Positions 1 to 11,832 of a DNA stretch of 64,000 bases are shown here, in pieces. Source of the DNA: Mallotus nudiflorus (Eukaryota > Streptophyta > Magnoliopsida > Malpighiales > Euphorbiaceae). A program made the position numbers and the translations under genes. The notes below the pieces were generated by a model. That model was not told the origin of the DNA. It saw only the letters and a list, made by a program, of their open reading frames with translations, and searched no databases. Position 1 is the first letter of the stretch. The number at the start of each line of letters is the position of its first letter. Location: assembly GCA_947683625.1 (NCBI GenBank), contig CANTUR010000124.1, forward strand, positions 2,206,001-2,270,000, read 5' to 3'.

Positions 1-15
1 AGACTAGAACCAAAA

Positions 16-880
16 ATGGCTCAGATTGAACCAACCAGAGTCATTAACATGATAATCAGAGGAGAAAATACTAAGAAAAGACTTAAGAGAAGTCGGGGAG
101 AAGGACCAACCCACAAGAAAAGAGAGGTCATTATGTTTGATTCTGAGGAAGGGGAGCATGTTTGGCACCCACACAATAATGCCTTAGTAGTAAGCATATA
201 CATCAATAACTATCTGGTAAAAAGGTTACTGATCGACAATGGGAGCGCCATCAATGCACTATCTTGGAATTCTTATAAAGCGATGAGAGGTTCCATCACC
301 AACCTAAAAGCTATCCAGAATCCCATTATAAGCTTTTGCAAAGGAACCATACAACTGATAGGAATTATAAAGCTAAGCCTAGAATTCAAAAACCGTGACA
401 TAGAAGAAATGTAAGTCATTAAAGACTTATTCAATATAATGGATCTCCTATTAGCATATAACAACATCATAGGACGACCAATACCTTATGAAACTGATGC
501 AGTCACAAGTATCTGACACCTTACTATAAAGATTCCAATCGAGGGTAGAACTCTTACAATCCATAGAGATTAGAACATGGCCAAGCAATGCTACCAGATG
601 GCAATCAAACCTCAGACGTAAGCATTCCCCCTAGAGACTTGGGAGATAGAGAAGCAAGGAGCCAGACTTGAACCAATCGATGACACTCAGACATTACAGA
701 TTATTGAAGGGAAGATGGTAAAGATCGGTAATGAACTTGACTCTAAAATTAAGCAAGGAATAAGTGAAGTCCTCACCAAGCACTTAGGAGGTTTTGCCTC
801 TTGTGCGTCAGAGATAACTGGAGTAGATCCTCATATTGCCTCACATAGCTTAAACATCATACCAGGGGCAAAGCTAGTGA
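16..880 (+). pseudogene. gypsy gag-pol: aspartic protease region (broken)
   Basis: An open stretch at 16-414 (132 codons) contains the retroviral-type protease signature LLIDNGSAINALS near residues 71-83, with the catalytic Asp in the D-N-G-S context. Reading continues past a stop at 412-414 through DLFNIMDLLLAYNNIIGRP, which matches the usual flap and second half of Tat proteases. Several stops (about 515, 571, 618) follow before the linker that precedes reverse transcriptase. This part would release mature proteins from the polyprotein. It is an inactive remnant because of the stops. Confidence 0.75.
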
Positions 881-3183
881 TCCAGAAAAAATAAACTTTT
901 GCATATGAGAGGCAGAAGATAATCGTTAAGGAAACAAAGAAGTTGTTAAATGCCGAATTCATCAAAGAAGTTACTCACCCAAAATGGGTAGCCAACATGG
1001 TGCTAGTAAAGAAGTTAAACGACAAGTATAGGATGTGTGTGGACTATATTGACCTCAAACAATGTGTCCCAAGGACAGCTACCCTCTACCAATAATTGAC
1101 CAACTAGTAGACTCCACTACCAACCATGGTCTATACAGTTTTGTAGATGCAGCACAAGGATACCACCTGATACCAATGAAGGAAGAAGACTAAGAGAAAA
1201 CATCATTCATCACCCATGAAGGTCTTTACTACTACAAGGTAATGCCCTTTGGTTTAAAGAATATTGGAGCTGTTGGGTACCGTGATGCAAACGCAGTGGA
1301 AAAATTAAAATTTTGTCACGTTCCCAAGCCTGGATCCATGTAATTCGACTAATTGATTAAATCTAGGGTTTTTAAAAATCTTACCAAAACGTAGAAGAGG
1401 CAAGATTCTCTGGAAGGATGAAAGGAGGTTCACAACGGTGACACCTTACCTCGAGCTTTTTGGCTTGGTTGTTCGGATCAAGACGTCTCCAAAAGGATGC
1501 GTCCTCTATAGGTATCCACACGAACAACCCTTCACAAAATGAATTTGAGTGTGTGTGCTAGCAACCTCTTGACTGTCTCACAAATCAAGAACAAAAGAAA
1601 AAACTCTGTCTTTGTTTTCTAAGAGGAAAGAAAATGAATTTGGAGACAAAAACAAGTGTGTGAAACCCTAGAGAATATAACATATTTATAGACTCCAAGT
1701 TAGGGTTTCACTTACCAATGACCTTTTGGTAATTTTCCATTTATTATATTATGATTTTGTTTAAAAACAAATCAAAAATAATATCTTATTTATTTATTTA
1801 AAATAACATTTATCTTAAATAAATAAATAAATAAAACACTTTAATTATTTATTTCCACAAAGTTTATTTTGGGCTTATTAAACCCATATCCGTTTTGGAC
1901 TTGTTCTAAGTGTGTGACCCTATAGGTTCACATAACATTGGCAGTGGGCCTAAATCTCTATTTAGGCCTACAAGTCATAAGTGACCTCTAGCAAGACATT
2001 ATGACTACCCAAGTCATGTGAAGTCAATAATCCAACATAACCTAATTACAGTGAATTTTATTGTCCCTTTGTCACATGATATCTTAATTGAACATAAGGC
2101 ATAGAATGTCATCCTTATATAGTTCAATATTATGACTTGATTCCAAGTAGACTGAAAATGATAACTCTTTATCAATTCATTTCAGCATGGCCATGCATTT
2201 TCATTCAGTCTATCTCATCAAGGGGCCTTTAGATATCTTTCTCATATTAATGAGGGATAAATTCCTTCTAAATCACTCACATTCCTCACATAACTAATTT
2301 TATATCCAACAACATTCTTTTAATCATCCGGTTAAAGATAATGTTAGAATGTGTCAAAACATAAAATAGCTATGTAGAAATCCATGATGATTTCAAGGTC
2401 AAAGGACCGAAATAAAATTACTATAATAAGAAATACTTATGACAATAATCTATATAGTATTCTCATAGTGGGTCAATCCAGTACATGATCTCTTATCATG
2501 TACCTATGAGTTGACTTAATATCTCATATTTATGATTAGTAAAACATAACCATCAGTCAACATCATACTAGCCTTAATACTTTAATATTCATATAATGAA
2601 TAAATGGCTAGGGATAATTAGAATAGAACTCTTATTTTAATCTAAGGGTTTTACTATCAAGTCACATACTTGATGGCCTTAGTAAGAATTAACCATTCAT
2701 GTAATTATCATAAAATCAAATGATAATATAATACCTCTTTATTAATAAAATAAGAAAGTCAATACATAATCACAAATGATTGACCTAGTGCATATCACTA
2801 ACAGGAGCAACATATCAGAGGATGATGAACCATATACTCCGAGAACAAATTGGGAGAAATGTGGAAGTATACATGGACGACATTATTATTAAAAGCAAGC
2901 ATGTAGATTAACACCCTGCAAATCTGGATCAGGCCCTTCAATTTACTAAATGAGTCCAGGATAAAGTTAAATCCATAAAAGTGTGTCTTCGGAGTCAAGG
3001 TAAAAAATTCTTAGGGTTCATGATATCCCACAAAGGTATTGAGGCCAACCCCGAAAAGATGGAAGTCATTCTCAACATGAGAGCTACAAAAACTGTCCAC
3101 GAACTACAAAAGCTAAATGACAGAATTACGGCTTTGGGGCGTTTCATCTCTTGCTCAGTCAAGCGATGCCTACCACTATTTTG
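881..3183 (+). pseudogene. gypsy reverse transcriptase, interrupted by a solo LTR
   Basis: The N-terminal half is at about 881-1270 and the C-terminal half at 2804-3183. Visible motifs are FIKEVTHPKWVANMVLVKK, YRMCVDY, the SFVDAAQGY block (catalytic Asp), YYYKVMPFGLKN and, after the interruption, the YMDD catalytic box (about 2871-2882), followed by KFLGFMISHKGIEANPEK. A frameshift lies near 1065-1080 and stops occur at about 891, 1192 and 2908. The solo LTR sits between the FGLKN-GA and TYQRMMN blocks, so the two halves join exactly when one copy of the GGAGC duplication is removed. The order and wording of motifs match Tat-lineage reverse transcriptases. Confidence 0.85.
1266..2808. mobile_element. 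Solo LTR, 1533 bp, with 5-bp target duplication
   Basis: The insertion is 1271-2803. It begins TGTTGGG and ends CTAACA, the classical imperfect inverted LTR termini, and is flanked by GGAGC at 1266-1270 and 2804-2808. Removing it restores the gypsy reverse transcriptase. There are no coding domains inside, so it is a solo LTR left by recombination between the two LTRs of an element. Orientation is uncertain. The reverse strand would start TGTTAGTG and carries an AATAAA-like A/T-rich stretch near that end, while the plus strand has a TATA-like string at about 1678. The superfamily (copia or gypsy) cannot be decided from the LTR alone. Confidence 0.9.
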
Positions 3184-3702
3184 AGCTTTAAAAAATTTCA
3201 AAAAATTTGTTTGGATGGAAGAATGCCAGATAGCCGTTGAAGATGTTAAAAAATTCATATCCTCCCTACCTTTGCTCAGTAAGCTAGTCCTGGAAGAAAC
3301 GCTATACTTATACCTCTCGATGGGCCCATAATGCATAGCCTCAATACTAGTAAGGGAGGAAGAAGGCCAACAAAACCCGATGTATTATGTCAGTAAAATA
3401 CTTCGAGGATCAGAGATTTGGTACCCAATGCTGGATAAACTAGTCATGGTCGTTGTTTATACATCTCGGAAGCTCAGGAAATACTTTTAGGCTCATCCCA
3501 TTATTATAAAAACTTGCTTCCCCTTGAAAAAATGTTACAAAGACCTGAGACTTCGGGCAGATTGGTCTAATGATTGGTATTACTTAGAGAATTCGATATC
3601 GACTATGAGTCCCGTCAACAAGTGAAAGCTCGAGTATTAGCAGATTTTATTTAATAATTAACACTAAAAGATCTCACTATCACCAGTACACCAGAGTGGA
3701 AG
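3184..3702 (+). pseudogene. gypsy RNase H domain (broken)
   Basis: This stretch follows the reverse transcriptase directly, reading from the FVWMEECQIAVEDVKKF block through LYLYLSMGP, ASILVREE, YYVSKILRGSE and YPMLDKLVMVVVYTSRKLR. These blocks match the retroviral-type RNase H of gypsy elements, in which the protein removes RNA from the RNA-DNA hybrid. Stops occur at 3181-3183 and further downstream (about 3330 and 3488), and the reading frame shifts near 3570. It ends at the GGAAG duplication (3698-3702) where the 3.3-kb element was inserted. Confidence 0.75.
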
Positions 3703-6700
3703 TGTAATGACTTATGTTTTAAAATTATTTTATTTTAAAATGAGATATACAGTGTTAATAAAATTTAAAAGTTAAATTTAATTATTTTATTTTTATTTAA
3801 TTATTTTACTATTAATTATTATTATTTTATGTTTAAATAAATTTCCTACGTAAAAATAATATTTTTGGTTGTTTGATTTGCATGATTATTTTAACATTTT
3901 TATTCTATTATTATTTTATTAATTTTCCTAATTATTTTGTTAATAAATTATTTTATTAATTGTATTATTATTTTATGTGTTATATATTATAATAATTAAG
4001 GTTTATTATTATTTTATGTGTGTGTATAGTTATTATTATTGTGTGAGTATATATATATGTGGTGTAGATTTAAGTTATATATTATAATATTATTAAATAA
4101 ATTTTTATTTAATCATATAATAAAGTATTATATAATATAATATATATACAATCAAAACACAAACATATACATATATATACCTACCCTCCCCGTAAACCAC
4201 CACCACCACCCACCATCAAGCCACAATTTGTTCCCTCACCGTCAGAGTGCTATCCGGCCTTCCAGCCACCTCCAGTTACCTTTCGCCACCCTCCTCCTTC
4301 TCCAGCGTCAACGAGCGGCTGTTGTAGTGAGAAGCCGAAACTTGAGCTCTTCTTAATTCCTAGCGTTTTCGACCACCGTTTTCCTCATCACCGATCTCAT
4401 TCTCCTTCTCTTTTGCTGGTGAGTGTGAATCCAAGATCCCTTTTTTTTGAAATCTCTATTTGGTTGGGTGTTAAGTGATTTTTAGTTTTTAGTTCATTAG
4501 GGTTTTGAATTTTTTTTTTAGGTTGTTAATGGTTGATTTGCATAAGATTTCTTTACAAATGTTGATTCTAGTAGCTTAATCTACTTCCATGAATTTTTGT
4601 GTGATTTTTGGAATTTATTTGATTTTTGTGAATTTTTGAATATTTCATTATTATTTTATTAATTTTTGTAAATTAATTATATAAATTATAAATTTGTGAT
4701 TTTTGATGTTATTATTAATTGTTATTAATTTTAGAGTTGAGTTTATAATTTTTTGTGATTTTTATGTAATTTTTATAATTATTTTTAATTTATGTCAATT
4801 TTGAAAAATTAGGTTAAATATGTATTTTGGTAGAAATTATTCGTTAATTATATATTTTTGTTGATAATAATGGGATATATGTTAAGAGAATAATTTTTAT
4901 GTATTTATATAATTTTTATTGAATTTTTGAGTAATAATAGTATATAATATATATTTTTGTATTATAGGGGTAAATACATAATTTTGTGCTAATTATGGCT
5001 AAATAATACATTTTAGTTGGTTTTAATATTATTTAAGGTACTAAAATGATTTTTTACAAATTATTTACTATTTTTAACTAATTAATACAAATTTTTGAAA
5101 AGTATTTTCAAATAATATATTATATACTATTTTGGTAATAAAATAGATTTTTAGTAATTTTTAATATGTATTTAGACTAATTAAGTTATTTGGATTAGTA
5201 AAGTGAATTTTTATTAAATTATATTGAATTATCGAGAAAATTGGATTTTTATAATATAATATATTATTATTTAGGGTTTTTAAGTAATTATTGGGTAAAT
5301 AATTATTTTTGGTGTTTTAATGTTAAATATGCTATATTTTGATATTTTAAGGGTATTTATGGCAATTATTGATTTTTAATATATTTTATTATATTATTTG
5401 AATTTTGATGACTTATGGACCTCAGTTGGGAAATTTTGTAGTTCGGGATCCAAACTGAGGATTGTGTGAATTTCTATATTCAAAGTGTATTTTTCTTACA
5501 AGACCGGCTCTACTTTTTAGTAAAGAGATTTCCATTTTACAAAGGAGGTTCTGCCGAATTTCTGATAGAATTTTTGTAAAATATGACATCGGGTCTAATT
5601 CTAATTCTGTGTCTGTCTGTATTTTTATAATCTTAGATCGAGTCTCCAAAAGTTTAAGTTAGAAATTATTATGATTTTCCATGATTATTTTTATTGTTTA
5701 GTTGCACTGAGACCGAGGCCTAACGGACTAGGCCCGTCAAACTAGTCTTGAGGAGCGCACACCTGTGAGTTGTTATTTTATATATACATTGCGCTTAGGT
5801 TGCATGTTTTAGAATTATATGTTTTAAATGTATAATTTTGCATAATTGTTTTATTAAATGCTTAAGTATATTTTAGGTATATTTTTAGTATATTTTTGGT
5901 ATATTTTGCATGTTTTACTTTTGATTTATACCTAAATTATTTTTAAGTATATTATTGGTTTATTTTGAGTATATTTCATGATTTATTTGAATTTATTTTA
6001 CATATATATATACTTGAAATACACTTATTTTATTTTTGGTATATTTCTGGTATATATATGGTTTATTTGATTATTATGAATGACATTATGCATTATTTGT
6101 TTACTTGAATGTATGTTTTATTTTAAATGAAGGATATCGATAGAATGTGCTACCTAGTGGACAACACTAGGATCGTATACATACCGGTGCAATAGATTAG
6201 GGTTAAGTGAGAATTAATTGTGGTGATTATGATTGATTGATATTGATTTGATTGAGACGTGATGTGATTGATGGTGTGATTGCTAGAGCTCAGTTGACCT
6301 AGTGTCTCGAGGCCAATCACACTGACAGTCAGACTGTTGAAGCTTGGTCGACTTAGTGTCTCGGGGCCAGTCTACTATCCATATGGATTAAATGAATTTG
6401 TTTGGAATTAAGTGAGCCAGTATGGCTAGAGTGATTTTTATGGTTAATTGAGGTTGCAATCATTTAGGGTTCTATTTGATCATTCAAAACTTATATTTTT
6501 CAGTATCATGAAATAAGTGATTTTCAGCATCTGTGTGAGTTGTTTGCATATATATATTTATTATATACATATGATTGATTGCATTTGTCATATAGGAGGT
6601 GCGTGTATATATATTATAACAATTCACTTAGTGAGGTCTGACTCCCCTCAGTTGATATTTTTGCAGGAGAGTTTTCTTGTTCAGACCTCAGCAGTAGACC

Positions 6701-7057
6701 TATTTGTCGGATTTCTTTCGCCCCGACTCTATTATGTAAGTCATCTACCTAGGTTTATATTGTACTCTAGAAACTGCAATAGTTGTATTTGTATCAGTTG
6801 TGGGTTGTATTTGTATATATTGGTTGTGATTTTAATTTAGAGGCTATTCTCTGAACAATGTATTAAAATATTTTATTTTATGATATGAGGAGATTATTTT
6901 TATCATTTGGATTAAGATTTATATTTTGATGCATATTTTTTTATTTTTTTTATTTATTGCATATTTTTATTTTAAGGCTTGCTACGGGTTCTAGATTCGA
7001 AAGAATTCATGTTCCCTAGCGTCAGTCATGGCCCTCAGCTTGGGTAGTAACAGGAAG
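3698..7057 (+). mobile_element. 3.3-kb TG...CA element, copy 1 (3703-7052), 5-bp target duplication GGAAG
   Basis: The element is 3350 bp (3703-7052), begins TGTAATGAC and ends AGTAACA, and is flanked by GGAAG at 3698-3702 and 7053-7057. Removing it rejoins two coding parts of the gypsy element. It has no recognisable protein domain and no terminal direct repeats, so I read it as a solo copy of a very long LTR. Seen inside: a TATA-like stretch (about 4160-4180), a C-rich leader (about 4182-4418), a consensus splice donor at 4419, a short palindromic hairpin at 6153-6171, and an acceptor-like TTTTTGCAG ending at 6666. Related copies run in reverse orientation at 33242-36612, 42572-45842, 59971-60491 and 60492-64000. 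LTRs over 3 kb are known in Tekay/Del chromoviruses; that assignment is inference. Confidence 0.85.
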
Positions 7058-7450
7058 CTCTATGTGGATGGGGCATCCTGCACTCAAGGATATGGTGCCA
7101 GGATCATCCTTAAATGACAACATAAAATTCTTATTAGATATGCAGTTTGAATAAAGTATAATGCCACTAACAATGTTATGGAGTATGAGGCGCTCATTAC
7201 AGGATTAAAGTTAGTTGCTGAAGTCAAAGCTGAACATCTGAAGATACACTCAGACTCTCAATTGGTAGTAAACCAGGTCCAAGGAACATTTTAGATTAAG
7301 GATCCAAGCATCGTTAGATATGTTGGGAAAGTCATGCAACTCCTTAAAAAGTTTGAGCAAGATAGGGGACAATGGGAAATAATGTAGATACCTCAAAATG
7401 AAAACTTGAAAGCCAATCTCTTAGCAAAGTCAGCAGCCGAAGATAGTTAG
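7053..7450 (+). pseudogene. gypsy archaeal-type RNase H (aRH) domain (broken)
   Basis: The reading frame resumes as LYVDGASCTQGYGARIIL, then NNVMEYEALITGLKLVAEV, HSDSQLVVNQVQGTF and NLKANLLAKSAA. The D (in YVDGAS), E (in EYEALI) and D (in HSDSQL) acidic residues are retained. This second RNase H, distinct from the one next to reverse transcriptase, is diagnostic for the Tat lineage. Stops at about 7116, 7150, 7293, 7385 and 7448 show decay. Confidence 0.8.
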
Positions 7451-7462
7451 GCATTCAGAGAC

Positions 7463-8785
7463 ATGGAGCTCATCGAAGCACTGACAAAACCCAGTACTGA
7501 AGATCCAGATATCTTGGAGATATGTGAAAGCCCAAAGTGGATCAAGTCGATCGTTCAATATCTCACAGATGGGACACTCCCAAAAGACAAATTAAAAGCT
7601 AGGAAATTAAAGATGAAGGTAGCCCACTACTCTATACTTCACGGAGAACTCTATAGAAGATCCCTCTCATGCCCATGGTCTAAATGTGTATCCCTAGAAG
7701 AAGGAAACTACATACTCAGGGAAATCCACGAAGGAATTTATGGAGCACACGAGTCACATTACACGTTAACTAGAAAAGTACTACTGCAAGGATACTACTG
7801 GCCCACCATGTCCAAAGATGCTCAGAAGCTAACTCAGGAATGCCACATGTGCCAACAGTTTGCCCATCTCAACCATAAGCCCTCCAACCCTCAACATCCG
7901 ATTGGTAGCCCCTAGCCCTTCGCAATATGGGGAATGGACATCTTAGGTCCCTTCCCAACCTCCACATTATAAAAGAAGTTCTTGATTATGGCCATAGACC
8001 ATTTCACTAAGTGGATAGAGGTGGAAGCTATACCCACTATTATAAAAGCCTGGATCCAACACTTCTTCTGGAGAGAAATCATCTGCAGATTTGGAATACC
8101 ACACACCCTAATCATGGATAATGAGAAACAGTTCGATAATGAGAAGTTTAGAAGGTTCTACTTTGACCTTGGAATAAAGCTTCGTTTCACCTTGGTAGCC
8201 CACCCGCTGATAAACGGACAAACAAAAGTCACCAACAGGATTATCATGCAAGGATTGAAGAAGAGGCTCGATGAAAAGAAAGGAAACTAGGTTGAAGATT
8301 TTAACAATGTCATTTGGGCTTATAGGACCACGCCCAAATCATTCACGGAGGAAATGCCATTTAGACTAACCTATGGTATGGATGTAGTGATACCTGTAGA
8401 AATTGGATCCCCAAGTTATAGGGTTAACAGAGAATTAGACCAAGACATCAATAATGTCAATACTCGAATATGCCTGAATTTATTAGAGGAAAGGAGGGAA
8501 CGATCGTTTGTTGTAACAGAAGCACATAAATGGAAGATAGCATAATATCACTTCCAGCGATCCACCCAAGAAAATATAAGGTTGGAGACTGGGTACTCAA
8601 AAGGGTGGACATTGGGAAAGGTAATTCTAGCACGGGCAAACTTGGACCCAACTAGGAAGGCCCCTATTAGGTTACAGAGCGAACATCTAAAGGGGCATAC
8701 AAGAAAAAAGATAGACAAGGCAAGGAACTATAACGATATTCAAACTCAGACTACCTTAAAAAATATTACCAATAAATGTACTTGA
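7463..8785 (+). pseudogene. gypsy integrase (broken, catalytic residues altered)
   Basis: An open segment of 150 codons (7463-7912) carries the HHCC zinc finger: H in IHEGIYGAH and HESH, then CHMCQQ. The catalytic core follows from FAIWGMDILGPFP (first Asp) and continues through AIDHFTKWIEVEAIP and LIMDNEKQF (second Asp; the normal G-T/S-Q-F context is changed). In the third motif the expected glutamate is replaced: NGQTKVTNR stands where family members have NGQ(A/V)EVTNR. Stops at 7913, 7969, 8288 and 8543 break the frame. The end resembles the usual C-terminal region with KARNYNDIQTQ near 8720. The enzyme would insert cDNA into the genome; this copy cannot. Confidence 0.85.
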
Positions 8786-8859
8786 GATACTATTGAATAA
8801 AATATTTTCATTCATTAAATCAAAATCATATTACAAAAGTCAATTATAAAAAAAAAACT

Positions 8860-10740
8860 CTAGTCTACTAAATGTACATGTGCCGGTTCAGACTCGAAGA
8901 CAAAAGGGGGAATAACATGGATAGCATTGAAAGGCGCTGGAGGCTCCGAAGATGACCCTTTAACTGATTTAGAAATATTCCTCGCATGGAGGGCAGAGGC
9001 TTTATTCTGGGCATCCTCTTTGGCAGTAATCCTAGCCAAGTCAGCTAGCATTATTAGATCCAGGTCAGCCAAGTCCAACTCTGGATTTTGAGAAAGCATG
9101 ACCCTCCTACATTCAGACCTATAGGCCTTAATAAATCCTCCCACCATGCTCTAATAGGATCTCTTGTTGTTCTCTCAGGATTTCTCAACCTCACCTAGCT
9201 TTTTCTCCAAATCCGAGATTTAGGAGTCCTGCTCCTTGATCCTCTTTATTAGTTGAGCTTGAATGTGTTCCAGCTCGGCCACCTTCTTTTGGCTTACCTC
9301 CATTTCAGATTTAGCCTCTGCGTATTTGGTCTAACAAAGCTCCAATGCCGCCTTTGCATTATCCAACTTCTTCTCAAATTCAATCACTATAATTTTGACC
9401 TCCGTCTCCTTCAGGCTGTACTAGCTCTTTAAGAAAAAATATTGGTCCTTCGCCAGCAGCAAAGGTTGGGTCATTTACGAAAAAAGAAACTTATGTCATT
9501 ACCTTGAAACCTAAATCAGAAAAAATTAGAAGTATTTGACACTTACTTCTAATGAATGCCCAATCATAGAGCTAAAAAGCTCCTCATGACCTCCTCGGTC
9601 CAGCACTGCATATTAGCTAGCAACCTCAAAGACTTAGCATACTGATCCCTAACCTGGGCATTCGAGACACTCGACGGTTTCATCTTATTTGGGATCTAAG
9701 TCCTTATGTCCAGACACCTAGAGAGCTTTGAACGCTGAACGAATATCTCTTTATTTAGTTCCTCTGCATCAGAGTCTCTATTTATGAGGCACCTTTTTTG
9801 CCTCCTAACCTTCTCAGTCTAGGATGACCCGACCATAATTTTCCCCTTTTGAGTCTTAGCAGCTTCATATGGGACAGCAGGTGCTATAGGCTTGGGTGAG
9901 GAGGGGCTGATCTGAGCCTCCTCTTGCCTCTCCTGTTCATCAGCTACAAGCTGAATTCCATCCGTAAAGGTAAAAAAGTCAACCATCTACAAATAAAAAA
10001 GTAAAAATAGAAGTCAGAAAGATACCTTTCAATGACTAAAATGTACTAGTGGATTATACACGATCTGGGCAGACCCTCCACAAACATCTTCTTGATGCAT
10101 CTTCAACTGACTTAACATTGGCCAGGCCATCGAGATGAAGCTTTAGGGCCATTTCTGTATCCTAGTCGGATAGTTTCAGTAGCGATTTCACTTTATGACA
10201 CTTGTTGGACCATATGCGCTAGACATCCATGAAGTTCGAGTGGTGCTAGACGACGAAAAACTTATGCCTCCACTTCTTATGAAGATCCATAAGCTTTACA
10301 AATAGGTTATGGTTGGGGATGGTCGATAAGGAGAAAATTAGCTCTCCCTTCTTCCTAGTTAGACTATACAAGTATCGCAGAATGTCTAAGTCTAGCTCCC
10401 TACCCTCCTCGTGCATCAACTGAATAAACCCAATCAGAATCCGATAATTATTGGGTGAAGTTGATCGGGTGCTATGTTATACCTATTCAAAAATTTTTGA
10501 TAAAGGGATCCAAAGGGAACTTTAGACCCCCCCCCCCCCTTCAATTAGTCAAAATTAACAACTAACTTTTTTAAGCCTAGCATGGGAGTATGGGCTCTAA
10601 ATTTCCTATCCACGGTGTGCAGGGTGAAATCAGAGGGAATACAAAAATGCCTCTGATACCACCCTAACAACTCCTCATCTATCCTAGAAACAAACAGATA
10701 AGAGCTAACCTATTCCCTCGGTGCCATGAGTCTATCTAAG
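8860..10740 (-). pseudogene. Antisense reading frame of Tat element: coiled-coil 'plant transposon protein' type (broken)
   Basis: On the minus strand, from about 10727 down to 8860, one decayed protein can be followed across stops. It starts MAPRE, then LLGWYQRHFCIPSDFTLH, later DLHKKWRHKFFVV (compare the K-x-W-x-x-RFFFV signature of 'putative plant transposon protein' annotations), then a heptad-rich stretch such as VSQKKVAELEHIQAQL and a final open part of 95 codons (8860-9147). Such antisense frames downstream of integrase are recorded in Tat/Ogre-like elements; their function is unknown to me. A run of 13 C (10527-10539) coincides with a frame break. An alternative is an unrelated gene captured by the element. 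Confidence 0.6.
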
Positions 10741-11203
10741 AAACAAAATAAAAGAGGAATGTAAAAATGAAGAAAGGGATCACCTGGTTACAGAATGGAG
10801 AGGTTGCTGCAGGAAAAGCTTGGTGGCAGTAGCAACGAAGAAGCAAAGAATATCAAAGAAACCAACAAGATAGCAAACAGCAAAAATGCATCACCTTGAA
10901 GAAACAGAGATACTTATAGAGCAACAAAAGTCTCTGGAACAAACCATTAATTACCCTCATAAAAGCTTTGATTTCTCCCACATCATTAAGGGTAAACTAG
11001 GAAATGAAAAAACTTATTAATCGAGCTATCATTATTATGGTAGCCGAAACATCTCATCTTCTAACACACGAATAGACGTGACGGTTATGCAATTTAAAAT
11101 TAAAAAATGAGGGGGCGTCAAAATGACCTAGCGACTGTATGTCCCGGGTACACTGTTGACAACTGTCCCTTTACAGTAAACATCACAATCTCTAAGTATC
11201 TAA

Positions 11204-11560
11204 GTCCAGTAACTGAAGCTGGATCCCTCAGGTCATTTTTATAGTACTAAGGGTTGGCATTCGAACCATACCTTCAAGACACCCAGAGTATATGGCACTT
11301 CGGTCGCGCTTCTAATGCACTAAGATAAAGTCCAGTGACTGAAACTGGCACCCTTAGGTTGCTTTTATAGTACTGAGGTTCTGAGCATGTAAGCCTCACA
11401 TCTTTATACTAAGCATTTAAGCCTCGAGCATTTAAGACCAGTGATTGAAGCTGACACCCTCAGGTCGCTTCTATAGTACTAAGGTTCAGTACTCAGGCTG
11501 CACTTTTAATGCACCGAGCATCAAAACTCTAGTGGCGACTAGTTTTGTCATGTTGTGTCC
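11204..11560. repeat. Degenerate tandem repeat (three units, about 106-126 bp)
   Basis: The phrase 'ccagtgactgaagctg' with 'ccctcaggtcgcttttatag' and 'tagtactaagg' recurs three times, starting at about 11204, 11330 and 11436. The spacing is 126 and then 106 bp. The units differ at many positions, so the array is old. It lies between the antisense frame and the putative 3' LTR of the gypsy element, the noncoding zone where Tat elements often carry tandem repeats. Confidence 0.7.
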
Positions 11561-11832
11561 GCACTGACGGGTTAATCCAGTACATATTCTTTTTCCAAAT
11601 TTTTTGCACTTCAAAGTCCAGTTGGCACTTCCACAACATCCTTACACGATGATTTCAAGACTCGATACTGAGCTTTATCTTTTCTCATTACTGAGCTGGC
11701 CACCTCAGCTTACCATTCCACATCAAAAGTAATTAACTAATCTCTCCTCAAGCGGACAAGTGACATTGTCATCCCTTTCAGACCCGAATACATCGGACAT
11801 AAATATCCGAACACACTAGTGGGGGGAACTCT

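Noticed and set aside
1271..2803. Interpreting this insertion as a DNA transposon
   Set aside because: TG...CA ends with a 5-bp duplication fit an LTR; there are no transposase motifs or long terminal inverted repeats.
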